A DNA stretch of 64,000 nt, taken from assembly GCA_016713425.1 (NCBI GenBank), contig JADJPE010000005.1, positions 2,728,001 to 2,792,000 of the forward strand. The letters run 5' to 3'. Source of the stretch: Deltaproteobacteria bacterium. GTDB lineage: Bacteria > Myxococcota > Kuafuiibacteriia > Kuafuiibacteriales > Kuafuiibacteriaceae. This document shows, piece by piece, positions 9,085 through 18,751 of this stretch (within the stretch, counting starts at the first letter, position 1; every line of letters begins with the position of its first letter). The notes beneath the pieces are model-generated. The model saw nothing but the letters and a program-made list of their open reading frames with translations. It had not been told where the DNA came from and searched no databases. The position numbers were made by a program, and so were the translations under genes.

Positions 9085-11624
9085 TGCACCCGTTCCACGA
9101 CTATCTCTGCCAGCAACTCGACGACATGCTCAAGAAGCGAGGCATCGTCGTCTTCTACGACCCGCGACGCGAGTTCGAGCCGTTGTTCGATCGCGAGCTG
9201 AATGAGACCGGAACTGGGTATGACGGACTGCCGCGGGTGTTCGTCAAGGAGCGCCTGACGTTTGTGGCCCGGTACGAGGAGTCCTTCTTCGCGCTCCGCA
9301 ACGCGATCGAGCCCATTGCCGACCTCGACAAGCCCGAGCCGCTCATCGTCTATCTGCCCGGCGTCGATCGCGACCGGCAGACATCCGTCTTGATGGAATT
9401 GGAGAAGAGCGGCACTGCCTACGAGCCGCAGCTCAAGCGCCTGGCACTCAACGTCCTGCGCAAGCGCTTCACCGATGGCCAGATCGACGAGATGCTGCGG
9501 CCGGCGAGCGTTGGCTACGACGACATTGTCTCGTTTCTCCACCAGGGCGAAGAGGGCAAGTCGGCCTCGGTGCTCCGGACCATTTTCGACGGCGCCCAGA
9601 GCGAGGCGCTCATCACCCGCTGGCTGGCCGACGAGGGCAAGGATGCGACGATTGTCGATAAAGATGCGGCCGTCGAGCTCTTGAAGCTCGTGGAAGCCCG
9701 CCTTGGCTTGCCGGTGCCCGAGAACACCACGGTCACCGAGACGCGCGCCAAGTTGCTTCGCTACGTGCTCGTCAGCGAGTTTCGTTCGGACCTGGAGTGC
9801 GATCCGCCGCAGTCCGTTGCGATGGTCCCAGACCCGCCGAGCAAGGAACATGTTGAACGCATCCGCGACGTCGCCGAGAGCCTGCGACGTGGCCACGCCG
9901 ACAGCTACGTGTCCCTGTCGAACAAGGTCGAGGCCGACCTCGGGCTCGCGAAGGCGAAGATCGAGGCCAGTCATCTTGGCAACATCGACACCTTCCGCTT
10001 CGAGGAGCGCGCGCTGCTCGCCTACGCCGGCGAGCTCATCTGCTCCCGCGACTACCCCACGGCGCTGGGCATCGTCGCCGCCCGCAGCCGCAGCTTCTGG
10101 GTCGATCGCGATGTTGGGAGGCAGGCCCAGTGGGAGGCTTGCCGGCTGATGGCCGAGCTCGGTCGCGAGATCGAGAAGGTCCGACCAGCCCTGGGTAAAG
10201 CAAATGGCAACCCGGCGAAGTGGGTCCACGCCTATGCAGCCGAGGACGGCTGGTTCCGCGTCGATTCGCTCCAGCGGCGACTTGAAACCTGGGTCGCCAA
10301 GATGGACGAGGAGCCCGAGACCGAAAGGGGCCTCGCCGTCGTGCGTCGTGAGCACGAGGAATTGCTCAAGAAGATGGCGGACGGCTTCGCCAAGCTGCTC
10401 CGCGAGGCAGCGTGGACTGTTCCGGGCGCCCTCCACCAAACGCGGATTCACCCAGAGGTGGTTCAGACCATGGGCGGTCGGGTCGCCTATTTCTTCGTCG
10501 ACGCCATGCGCTTCGAGATGGGCGTCGAACTCGCCCGCCAGCTCGAAGGCACCAAAGACCTCACCATTCGGCCGGCCATCGCCGCGTTGCCGACCATCAC
10601 GCCGGTGGGCATGGCGGCCCTCTTGCCCGGTGCGTCCGCCAGCTTCTCGGTGGTCAAGCAGAAGGGCAAGCTCGCAGCGAGCATCGAAGGCACAACGATG
10701 ACGGGCCTCGCCGAGCGTCTGAAATTCCTGAAGGCGAAGGTGCCCGACGCCATCGATATCCCCCTGGGCAAGCTGCTTGGCACGTCGCCTTCGAAGTTGA
10801 GCAAATCGATCGGGGACGCCTCACTGGTGGTCGTGCGCTCTCAGGAAATCGATGCCCTTGGCGAGAACGTCGACGAGCTGACCGCGCGTGCGGCCATGGA
10901 GGGTGTCATCGGCAATGTGGCCCGCGCTATCCGCAAGCTGGCTTCGGCCGGCATCGAGAACTTCGTGGTCACCGCGGACCACGGGCACCAGTTCTCCATC
11001 CGCAAAGACGATGACATGAAGACGGACAACCCCGGCGGGGACACGGTCGACATCCACCGTCGCTGTTGGATTGGGCATGGCGGCACCACGCCCCCGGGCA
11101 CGGTGCGGGTCTCCGGCGCTGAGCTCGGCTACGAGACGAACCTCGACTTTGTGTTTCCGACCGGGCTGGGCGTATTCAAGGCCGGCGGTGGCCTGAGCTT
11201 CCACCACGGCAGCGTCAGCCTGCAGGAGCTCGTCATCCCGGTGGTGAGCCTGCGCATTCCGTTGAAAGACTCGAAGATGCCGACGGGCAAGGTCGCGCAG
11301 CTGCGCGGCGTGCCGGACAAGATCACCAATCGAACCTTTGGCGTGCGAGTGCTCGTCGTCGGCGACCTCTTCACCACCGAGCCGGTAGCGCTTCGCGTGG
11401 TGCTGGTTTCGGGGAACGAACAGGTGGGCCAGGCGGGGATGGCCATCGGCGGCGACCTCGACCGTTCGAGCGGCATCCTCCACGTCAGCCCGAACGCCGA
11501 CGCCAACGTGGGCATGATGCTCACGCGAGATGACTGCACCTCGGTGCGCGTCGTGGTCCTCGACCCGGCGACCGACGCGGTTCTGGCCCAAACCGACGAG
11601 CTACCCGTCAAGCTGGGGATCTGA
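9084..11624 (+). CDS. pglZ: BREX alkaline-phosphatase-fold protein PglZ (BrxZ)
   Basis: PglZ is the signature BREX protein. It belongs to the alkaline phosphatase superfamily and is essential for defence, though its substrate is unsettled. The PglZ domain is recognised from YFFVDAMRFEMG (about residue 469), which carries the metal-binding Asp, and VTADHGHQF (about 628), the second metal site. A predicted helical N-terminal half of about 450 aa precedes it and a beta-rich C-terminal part follows. The length of 846 aa is typical of type I. It starts within the pglX stop and ends 2 nt before brxL, so it is in the same operon. It is intact. Confidence 0.95.
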   Translation: MHPFHDYLCQQLDDMLKKRGIVVFYDPRREFEPLFDRELNETGTGYDGLPRVFVKERLTFVARYEESFFALRNAIEPIADLDKPEPLIVYLPGVDRDRQTSVLMELEKSGTAYEPQLKRLALNVLRKRFTDGQIDEMLRPASVGYDDIVSFLHQGEEGKSASVLRTIFDGAQSEALITRWLADEGKDATIVDKDAAVELLKLVEARLGLPVPENTTVTETRAKLLRYVLVSEFRSDLECDPPQSVAMVPDPPSKEHVERIRDVAESLRRGHADSYVSLSNKVEADLGLAKAKIEASHLGNIDTFRFEERALLAYAGELICSRDYPTALGIVAARSRSFWVDRDVGRQAQWEACRLMAELGREIEKVRPALGKANGNPAKWVHAYAAEDGWFRVDSLQRRLETWVAKMDEEPETERGLAVVRREHEELLKKMADGFAKLLREAAWTVPGALHQTRIHPEVVQTMGGRVAYFFVDAMRFEMGVELARQLEGTKDLTIRPAIAALPTITPVGMAALLPGASASFSVVKQKGKLAASIEGTTMTGLAERLKFLKAKVPDAIDIPLGKLLGTSPSKLSKSIGDASLVVVRSQEIDALGENVDELTARAAMEGVIGNVARAIRKLASAGIENFVVTADHGHQFSIRKDDDMKTDNPGGDTVDIHRRCWIGHGGTTPPGTVRVSGAELGYETNLDFVFPTGLGVFKAGGGLSFHHGSVSLQELVIPVVSLRIPLKDSKMPTGKVAQLRGVPDKITNRTFGVRVLVVGDLFTTEPVALRVVLVSGNEQVGQAGMAIGGDLDRSSGILHVSPNADANVGMMLTRDDCTSVRVVVLDPATDAVLAQTDELPVKLGI

Positions 11625-11626
11625 CT

Positions 11627-13669
11627 ATGAGCAACGAGCAGGCACCGACAAGAGATGTTCTAGACGATAAGGCCAACCGAGTCTTCGCCGGGAAGGTCGT
11701 CCGCAAGGACCTGGTCCGCAAGGTCAAGGTCGGCGCCAACGTGCCGGTGTTCGTTCTCGAGTATCTGCTCGGCAAGTACTGCGCATCGAGCGATGAGATG
11801 GCCATCCAGATGGGTCTGCAGGTCGTCAACGACACCCTGGCCGACAACTACATCCGGCCCGACGAGAGCACCAAGGCACAGAGCAAAGTCAAAGAGGCCG
11901 GCAAGCACACCTTCATCGACAAGGTGAAGGTCCGCCTCGTCGATTCGCAGTACTGGGCTGAGGTCACGAACTTCGGCCACAAGCACGTCCACGTTCCCGA
12001 TCACTACGTCCGCGACTTCGACCGTCTGCTCACCGGGGGCATCTGGGCCCAGGTCGACATGCGCTTCGAGTACGACGAGGAGACCAAGGGTAAGTACCCA
12101 TTCTGGATCGACAAGCTCACGCCCATCCAGCTCGCCACATTCGATCTCGAGGAGTACCGCAAGCTCCGCGCCGAGATGACCACCGACGAGTGGCTCGACC
12201 TGATGGTTCGCAGCATGGGCTACGAGCCCGCGGTCATGGAGCGGCGGCTGAAGCTGCTCTTCCTTACGCGCCTCATCCCGCTCTGCGAGCGCAACTACAA
12301 CCTGGTGGAGCTCGGTCCGCGCGGCACCGGCAAGAGCTACGCGGTGCAGGAGATCTCGCCCTACGCAGCGCTGCTCACCGGCCCGACTACGGTCGCGAAC
12401 CTGTTCGGTCAGCAGCAGGGCCGCTACAAAGGCATGGTCCAAATCTGGGATGCCATCGGCTTCGACGAGGTTGCCGACCTCCAGAAGATGCCGAAGGAGG
12501 TCATCACCATGATGAAGACCTACTGCGAGTCAGGGCAGTTCCAGCGCGGCCAGGAGGCGATGGCTGGCTACGCGAGCATCGCGATGTTCGGCAACACCCA
12601 GCAGCCCGTCGACGTCATGGTGCAGACGGGACACCTGTTCGCGCCGATGCCCGAGGTGATCCGCGACGACATGGCGTTCATCGATCGGCTGCACTTCTAC
12701 CTGCCGGGCTGGGAAGTGCCCAAGATGCGCAACGAGCACTTCACCGATCACTACGGCTTCGTCGTCGACTACCTGGCTGAGGCCCTTCGCGAGCTACGCA
12801 AGCACAACTACACGGAGATCATCGATCACCACTTCTCGCTCGGGTCGCACCTCAACGCCCGTGACCGGAAGGCGGTGCGCCGCACAGTGTCGGGCCTCGT
12901 CAAGATCCTCCATCCCCACGGCCAGGTCTCACGTGACGACCTCGACGAGGTTCTCCAGCTCGCTCTGGAAGGTCGCCGGCGGGTGAAGGAGCAGCTGAAG
13001 AAGATGGGGTCCTTCGAGTACTACCAGACCTCATTCAGCTACCAGATCAACGAGACCGGCGAAGAGAAGTTCATCGGCGTGCCCGAGCAGGGCGGCAAGG
13101 GCCTCATCTCGCCCGATCCCCTGGCCCCGGGAACCATCTACAGCGCCTCGGTAAGCGGTGATGGCACGGTCGGCATGTACCGCCTCGAGATCACGACCTC
13201 CTCCGGCGGCGGGAAGCTCAAGCCGGCGGGCGGGATAGCGGGAGCGATGAAGGAGTCGATCAACCGCGCCTTCAGCTACCTGCTCGCCAACAAGGGCACG
13301 TTCGGCGTCGCCCGAGAAGTCGACACCTCGGACTTCCACGTCGAAGTCATCGATCTGCTCGGCAACAAGGTCGAGGCCGAGCTCGGCGTCGCATTCTTCG
13401 TCGCCGCCTACTCGATTCTGCGCAAGGCGCCCCCACAGCCGGGCCTCCTGGTGCTCGGCGACATGAGCGTCCAGGGCAACGTCAAACCCGTCCGCTCGCT
13501 CGTGGAGCCGCTACAGGTCGCCATGGACAACGGCGCCAAGCGCGCTCTCATCCCCATCGAGAACAAGCGCCAGTTCCTTGAAGTGAACCCCGAAGTCCTC
13601 GAGCACGTGGACCCCATCTTCTACGGCGACCTGCGCCAGGCCGCGTTCAAGGCGCTGGGGCTGAATTGA
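11627..13669 (+). CDS. brxL: BREX Lon-like AAA+ protein BrxL
   Basis: BrxL is the last core gene of type I BREX. It is an AAA+ protein with a Lon-like C-terminal domain that forms ring complexes on DNA. The Walker A motif (GPRGTGKS) lies at about residues 229-236. The C-terminal domain (about 500-675) contains the Lon-type glycine-rich region (SGGGKLKPAGGIAGAMKES) and the conserved VQGNVKPV segment. Length is 680 aa, as usual. The ATG lies 2 nt after the pglZ stop. The order brxA-B-C-pglX-pglZ-brxL identifies the whole operon as type I BREX. The reverse transcriptase gene begins 27 nt downstream on the same strand. Confidence 0.95.
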   Translation: MSNEQAPTRDVLDDKANRVFAGKVVRKDLVRKVKVGANVPVFVLEYLLGKYCASSDEMAIQMGLQVVNDTLADNYIRPDESTKAQSKVKEAGKHTFIDKVKVRLVDSQYWAEVTNFGHKHVHVPDHYVRDFDRLLTGGIWAQVDMRFEYDEETKGKYPFWIDKLTPIQLATFDLEEYRKLRAEMTTDEWLDLMVRSMGYEPAVMERRLKLLFLTRLIPLCERNYNLVELGPRGTGKSYAVQEISPYAALLTGPTTVANLFGQQQGRYKGMVQIWDAIGFDEVADLQKMPKEVITMMKTYCESGQFQRGQEAMAGYASIAMFGNTQQPVDVMVQTGHLFAPMPEVIRDDMAFIDRLHFYLPGWEVPKMRNEHFTDHYGFVVDYLAEALRELRKHNYTEIIDHHFSLGSHLNARDRKAVRRTVSGLVKILHPHGQVSRDDLDEVLQLALEGRRRVKEQLKKMGSFEYYQTSFSYQINETGEEKFIGVPEQGGKGLISPDPLAPGTIYSASVSGDGTVGMYRLEITTSSGGGKLKPAGGIAGAMKESINRAFSYLLANKGTFGVAREVDTSDFHVEVIDLLGNKVEAELGVAFFVAAYSILRKAPPQPGLLVLGDMSVQGNVKPVRSLVEPLQVAMDNGAKRALIPIENKRQFLEVNPEVLEHVDPIFYGDLRQAAFKALGLN

Positions 13670-13696
13670 TGCTGATGCGATAGGGGGGCTCGGTCC

Positions 13697-14602
13697 ATGA
13701 AGATCAGCCAGCTCGCCAGCAAGCAGAACCTCGAGCTGGCGTGGCGCCGAATCACCACCGGCGGCAACTATCAGTACAAGAGGCTCTATCGGCCCATCTA
13801 CTACGCCTACGAGGTCGCTCTCGATGCGAATCTGAAGGACCTCCGGCAGCGGCTGCTCGGCGGAGCATTCGACGCTCGGCATCCCGAACGCATCTACGTT
13901 CCCAAGGCGTCGGGGCTCCATCGGCCACTCGCGCTGCTGAATATCGAGGACCAGATCGTGCTTCAGGCGTTTGCGAACCTGGCGGCGAAACGGATGCAGA
14001 CGAAGCGCGCGCCGCTTCAGTTCAAGGTCGTTTTCAGCAACATCCTCGAAAAGCCAGACAGCATCTTCTTCTTCCGGCGGTGGCAGGACACCTACGGGTC
14101 GTTCCAACGACGAATCAAGAAGCACTATGCCGGAGGCATGCGGTGGGTGGGTGACTTCGACCTTGCGGCCTTCTACGACACCATCTCCCACGAGCTCCTG
14201 CTGCGGACCATCTACCCTCGCACGACCAACAGCGACCTGGACTGGATCGCAAAGTGCCTGAAAACGTGGAGCTCTGACCGGGCGGCGTCTGGTCACGGCC
14301 ATGGCCTCCCTCAGGGGCCTCTCGCATCGGACTTCCTCGCTGAGTGCTTCCTGCTCCCGATCGATCTCGCGCTGCAGAAGCGGCGCGGCTACACGCGGTA
14401 CGTCGACGACGTTCGGCTTTTCGGTGCGACGGAAGACGAGGTCCGGGCGGATCTCATCGAGCTCGAGCGGCACTGCCGCGAGCGAGGCCTCATTCCTCAG
14501 ACTGGCAAGCTCGCCATCAAGCGCGCGCAGAGCGTCCAAGAGGCGATGGGGATGTTGCCGAGTATCTCTGATCCGCAACACGAGGGTGCGGGCAACGAGA
14601 AG
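13697..14602 (+). pseudogene. Reverse transcriptase linked to BREX, cut at codon 302 by the repeat
   Basis: This RNA-directed DNA polymerase gene starts 27 nt after brxL on the same strand, so it is probably co-transcribed with BREX. The palm motifs are visible: FDLAAFYDTISH (about 154-165) with the first catalytic Asp, GLPQGPLAS (203-211), and RYVDD (234-238) with the catalytic Asp pair, then a KLAIKR segment. The frame is cut exactly at codon 302, where the 4.93-kb repeat begins. It then reads on as a chimera to 15223, which is not native. The thumb and any C-terminal domain are lost, so the protein is probably inactive. No intron RNA or retron msr/msd was recognised nearby. It could be a defence-type RT (DRT or Abi-like) or a group-II-intron relative. 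The exact class cannot be fixed by eye. Confidence 0.85.
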
Positions 14603-14854
14603 AGGTCGATAGGGCAATCAATCGGCTTCGACTATGCCCGGAGCAGTCGGAGAACTGACGCAGATGTGCGACGAGTCACATGTTGCGCGCATTCTGGCCG
14701 GTTTGGAACGGCACAAGACTGGACTGCCGTTGAGTTCCGTAGCCTGCGCGCAGCGTTCAGACGTACCTCTCCCCAGCGGACGAGCAGCGCGACCGCGCGG
14801 ACAAGAAGCGCCGAGCCCCGGAGCTTGGGCCCTTCGGTTGGTTTGTGGAGTCGA

Positions 14855-16241
14855 TCAGAGATCGAGGGTGAGCTGAGGGGGATCTCGAGCGCATCGCGGC
14901 CGTCGCATCCGACCAAGAGTCGCTGCGACGTGACTCGATTCAGTCACCGCACCGATCGGCCTAAGTGGGCCGCCACACAACAAGCAGCGCTCTCCATCAA
15001 TCGAATAGACGCGGGCCAACAGTTGGGCCCACGACATGCGACGTTTCTGAACCCGGGGCCTCATGTTCTCGATCGGGAAGGCGAGCTGAAGAACCGGTGC
15101 GGGCCTTGGAACAATCGCGCGCCGCACTTTCGAGGCCGAAGCCAGAACGCCCGCGTAGCGAACCTGATGCTGCGCCGGGGGAGGAACGAGCCACGCGAGG
15201 CGTCTCAGAAACTGAACCGGTGATAGAACGATCGCACCCTGGCCGTTCTTCGCTGGACGACGAAGCGTCAGTCGAACTCGGCCATCATCGGTCATGCGAA
15301 GTTGATCTTCGGCGAAGGGCGGACGAGCCGCATATAGGCAGAGCCTTTCTCGTCCTCGTCGATCGCCTCGGGCAACACGAACCTGAGCATGAACACTAAA
15401 TCCACCACACGCGATCGCCGTGGACCTGACGTCCGCGATGCGACTTGGCGACAGCATCGATGGCTCCGCGAGGCCGCGCACATACCAGCGCTCCACGGGT
15501 GTCAGCGATGCTTCCTCAAGAGCGTCCGACGCGCTTCGGATATATCCGCGCTTCGCGATAAATTTCTCCATCTTCTTGAAAACGCTTTGGGCTAACGAGA
15601 GAAGGTCTCGATTCGTTGGGGCTGGGCATTCGACGAAACGGGGACCCTCTTCTTCGTTCGCGAAGACGCCGTCGAGAACGAGCACATGAAGATGGGGTGA
15701 GATGTTCAGGGTCTTCGTGAATCGCTGAATGAAGGTGACGGCGCCGCATTTCGGTTCTGGGAGATCCTGGCATCGAGCCCAGCCGGTCAGTTGCTCAAAG
15801 ATCGCCCGAACGAAGAAGCTCACCATCTTCGCCAAGACCTCTCGTTTGCACGCGAGAAGACCGCGCAGTTCGAACGGCGGGCTCAGCACGTATTGCCGAA
15901 GCGCGACATCGGGCAGCACGTCATCGACGAGATGGGCCGCCGTCTCCTGCATCCGTCGTGCACCGCAGCTCGGACAAATCGCCCGCCCCTTGCACGAAAA
16001 AGGCCAGAGCATGCTCACGCTGGCATCGGTCGCAGAAGAGAAGGACGAAACCGCGTTCCAAGATCCCGCAGTCGAGGAATCCTTCGAATTCTTTACGGAC
16101 GAATGTCGGCAACCCGGACTCAGGGCAATCGGGGTCCTCAAAGCTTTCGACAAACTCGTCAAAGTGGGTCGAGACGAGGCGATGCAGGATTCCCGACTCC
16201 GGTTTTCGTGGTTTGTATTCCGAAACCGCTTGCGCGCACAC
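14855..16241 (-). pseudogene. IS91-family transposase (copy 1), frameshifted in the N-terminal part
   Basis: This is a rolling-circle (HUH) transposase. From the N-terminus there is a Cys-rich zinc domain (CDRCQREHALAF, then CPSCGARRM), the HUH motif in ISPHLHVLVLDGVF, the RPPFAEDQL block, and the family-typical end LLARVYSIDGERCLLCGG. Together these match IS91-type proteins (zinc-binding plus Y2 transposase domains). In this copy a run of five A near 15998 (four in copy 2) throws the first 80 or so codons out of frame. The C-terminal 380 codons are intact and stop at 14855. Either the element is dead here, or the extra A is a sequencing error. The family can carry neighbouring DNA when its terminator end is missed. 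Confidence 0.88.
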
Positions 16242-16462
16242 AACGCGCCATGAGCCCGTTTCATGCCGTCACGGAAGGCCTCGGCAACCGCGCTCGTTTG
16301 TTCGTGTCTTCGTCGAATTTCGGACGTCCTCGCTGCGCTGACGGACAAGCTCATGCCCACGTTGGCTGCGACTCGCAAGCGTGGCTTCGTCCCCAACGAG
16401 CTCGATGCCGCCGCGTAAGTGTTCCGTCGAGGCCACCTGGGCGCTGCGGGTCCGTTCCGCTA

Positions 16463-16892
16463 TGAGCGCTCGCAGTGAACGCGAGAGCCTTCAGCTGCGG
16501 CGCGCTATTCGGCGAACTGCTTGCGGACGAATTCTGACGACGATCGAGAAACAAGAATTGGCCGTGTTTCGTCGAGAAAACCGTGAACTTCGACGGGAGC
16601 GTGATTTTTTAACGCAGGCGGCGGCATACTTCGCGAAGCTGAACAAGTGAAATTCAAGTTCATCAGCAACAAGACAGGTCAATTTCCCGTGGCCTGGAGG
16701 TGTCGTCGACTCGGGGTGTCTCGGTCTGGTTGTTATTCATGGCTGGATTCTGAGCCCAGCGCACGCGATATGCGTGACGTGTTTCTCATCGAAAAGATAC
16801 GTGTTGTTTTCGAGCGCTTTCGCGGACAAACGAACTCATTTACCGGCATTCTTGGCCAACAAGAAAGCGACATTCATTCGCCGGAAACGTGA
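16463..16892 (+). pseudogene. IS3-family OrfA/OrfB N-terminal remnant (copy 1)
   Basis: The first part encodes the leucine-zipper end of an IS3-type OrfA (RRENRELRRERDFLTQAAAYF). The second overlaps it by 4 nt and encodes the start of OrfB (KFKFISNKTGQFPVAWRCR, then LGVSRSGCYSW). The helix-turn-helix of OrfA is missing, and OrfB ends after about 80 codons, before the DDE core. The layout, with OrfA and OrfB overlapping, is as in intact IS3 elements that use a programmed frameshift. An integrase-core remnant 1.1 kb further on (17999-18441) could be the rest of the same element. No product is expected. Confidence 0.75.
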
Positions 16893-17037
16893 GTCCGATG
16901 GAGTACGAACTTGTTGCCAGCGTCAATCAAATGAGGTTGGCTGCGTAAACAGAAACCGTCCATCAGATCGGATCAACTCCACCACGACATTTCGGTAAAA
17001 CGACCTGCGGGATGAGAGGAATGGAGGGGACGCCGAG

Positions 17038-17391
17038 ATGCCAGAGATCAAGACGTACTCCGGAAGCTGCCACTGCGGCGCGGTTCGCTTCCGATTGAAG
17101 ACCGAGACGATCACGACCGGCGTCCGATGCAACTGCTCCATCTGCGTCCGCAAGGGCGCGGTCATGTCCTCCAAGTATTTCGAGCCGCACGAGGTCGAGG
17201 AAATCTCCGGGACCGAGAACCTCACTACCTACCAGTGTAGCGACAAGGTGATGGACCACGTCTTCTGCAGGACGTGCGGAATCTATCCGTTCCACGAATG
17301 GAAGAGCACGTACCGGGTCAACCTCGGTTGCATCGACGACCTGGATGTCTTGGCGCTCGAGATCGGGCTCATCGATGGCAGGTCGTTCTGA
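17038..17391 (+). CDS. GFA/CENP-V domain zinc protein (copy 1)
   Basis: This is a 117-aa protein of the GFA family, small zinc-binding proteins first linked to glutathione-dependent formaldehyde metabolism. Most have unknown substrates. The zinc ligands are visible: GSCHCGAVRF (about residues 8-17), CNCSIC (about 35-40) and FCRTCGIYPF (about 78-87). GAGAGGAATGGAGG precedes the ATG. The stop overlaps the ATG of the DUF3024 gene (TGATG), so the two are coupled. This copy reads through. The copy at 32143 has one extra C and breaks after 66 codons. The pair sits between two insertion-sequence remnants, which suggests it moved as a passenger. Confidence 0.85.
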   Translation: MPEIKTYSGSCHCGAVRFRLKTETITTGVRCNCSICVRKGAVMSSKYFEPHEVEEISGTENLTTYQCSDKVMDHVFCRTCGIYPFHEWKSTYRVNLGCIDDLDVLALEIGLIDGRSF

Positions 17392-17729
17392 TGCCTCTGC
17401 CACGGCTGGTCCGTCATCTTTCGGACACGAAGTTCACCGACTTTTACGAGCGGCGCATCCCACTCGATGTGCGCAACCAAGTGCGGATGGCCCACTCGTT
17501 TCGCGGCAATTCCGTGACGGTCTTTGAGGAGAGGCCGCACTGGCAGGACGCGAGCCAGTGGTCAAAGATCCCGATCGCTCAGGTCCGCTACGACGCTGCG
17601 CAGTGGCAGCTCTACTGGGCCGACCGCAACGGAAAGTGGCACATCTACGACAGCCTTCAGCCGCAGAAAGACTTCGATCGTGTCATCCGGGAGATCGACG
17701 CCGACCTGACGCGCATCTTCTTCGGTTGA
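17391..17729 (+). CDS. DUF3024 family protein (copy 1)
   Basis: This 112-aa protein has the DUF3024 pattern: RNQVRMAHSFRGNSVTVFEERP, WSKIPIAQVRYD, YWADRNGKWHIYD and a closing D..RIFFG. The function of the family is unknown. These short cytosolic proteins often sit on mobile or accessory DNA. The start ATG overlaps the GFA stop by 1 nt. A second ATG-type start further upstream in frame (17274) would overlap GFA deeply and is not needed. The sequence is identical in copy 2 (32497-32835). Confidence 0.85.
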   Translation: MPLPRLVRHLSDTKFTDFYERRIPLDVRNQVRMAHSFRGNSVTVFEERPHWQDASQWSKIPIAQVRYDAAQWQLYWADRNGKWHIYDSLQPQKDFDRVIREIDADLTRIFFG

Positions 17730-17998
17730 TTCTGGTTGGGCCTGAGAACGTGTGATGCTGCGATCTCGCTGAAGCGGATCTGTGGAGCTGAAGCGCAGGA
17801 CCATGGAGGCCTGCGCTCCGCGGTCGGGCGACGAGTCGCCAGCTCCGGTGTGGCGCCGAGATCCGGATTTGCTCAGGAGAAAAATCTCCCCCGGCTCGAG
17901 GAAGAATCCGGCAGTCGCCCAGACGCTCACGTTCGCGGATACTCCGGAGGGAAGATCTGAACGGAGGTGTCCCCGTCATTGACTGTGGTTGCCGCTCA

Positions 17999-18441
17999 GT
18001 GCTTGAGCTCCGGGTCACGAAATCTCAAGAATCCCCGGCGATCCTGTCCGCTGTGGGTGCCGCGCTGTTCAAGACGTTCGGCAGCCCCTCTGATGTTCCG
18101 GAGGGCCTGGGACTACGAACGGATCACGGTCCGCAGTACACGGGCGGAGACTGCGAGGAGCTCTGCAAGCGTTGGGGTCTCGACCATACGCTCGCACCGG
18201 TAGGACGCCCAACGGGCAACGCGGTCACCGAGCGACTCATCCGCACGATGAAGGAGGAAGCATCTGGCTACGCGACTGGAACTCGCTCGCCGAGCTCCAG
18301 GCCGGTCTCGATGCGTGGCGGATCGAGTACAACGAACAGCGGCCTCATCAGTCGCTGAAATGGAGCTGTGATCTCGGGCGTCGAGGCATTCTCGAAAGGA
18401 AGCCGCTCACCACGGAGACACGCAGAGGCGGCACATCATGA
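17999..18441 (+). pseudogene. Integrase-core (rve/DDE) transposase remnant (copy 1)
   Basis: The C-terminal half of an IS3/IS481-like DDE integrase is readable across two frames. One frame has LRTDHGPQYTG, RPTGNAVTERLIRTMKEE. After about 18260 the other frame has WLRDWNSLAELQAGLDAW and YNEQRPHQSLKW. The shift between the two frames occurs in both repeat copies, so it predates the duplication and is a true mutation. The N-terminal part of the domain with the first Asp is absent. Together with the OrfA/B remnant at 16463 it may be one element split by the GFA-DUF3024 pair. The stretch 17730-17998 between them shows no gene I can support. Confidence 0.72.
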
Positions 18442-18468
18442 CGCCGCTAATCGAGCCACGCGATTTCG

Positions 18469-18729
18469 TTACGACGCGTTCCCGCTTCTTCCGAGCGCGT
18501 GATACATGAACAGCACGAGCGAGGAGCCGACGACTGCGACAAAGACGCTCCAAAGGTTGAGGCCTGTCACCCCAACCCAGCCAAAGAGGTGGAATGCGGC
18601 ACCTCCAACGACCGCTCCGACGACGCCCAGTATAAGATCGACGACGAGCCCCTTGCCGCTGCCGGAAAACAGCCGGCTGGCGATGAACCCGGAGATAAGT
18701 CCGAGCGCGATCCATGCGATTATCGACAT
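18469..18729 (-). CDS. GlsB/YeaQ/YmgE family stress membrane protein (copy 1)
   Basis: This 86-aa inner-membrane protein has the family's three hydrophobic segments and glycine-rich turns. It begins MSIIAWIALGLISGFIASRL, has a G..GLVVDLILGVVGAVVGG core, and a last segment near VFVAVVGSSLVLF. Members are commonly induced in stationary phase and by envelope or acid stress. Their role is not settled. AAAGGATATCCAA precedes the ATG. It lies 22 nt downstream of the LEA-like gene and is read with it. In copy 1 the upstream part of this small operon is missing, so its expression may differ from copy 2. Confidence 0.85.
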   Translation of the reverse strand: MSIIAWIALGLISGFIASRLFSGSGKGLVVDLILGVVGAVVGGAAFHLFGWVGVTGLNLWSVFVAVVGSSLVLFMYHALGRSGNAS

Positions 18730-18751
18730 TTGGATATCCTTTCTTTCACGA

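Noticed and set aside
14603..15223. Extension of the RT frame into the repeat
   Set aside because: After codon 302 the amino acids come from the repeat DNA. The same bases at 29711 have another frame context, so this is a chimeric tail, not RT sequence.
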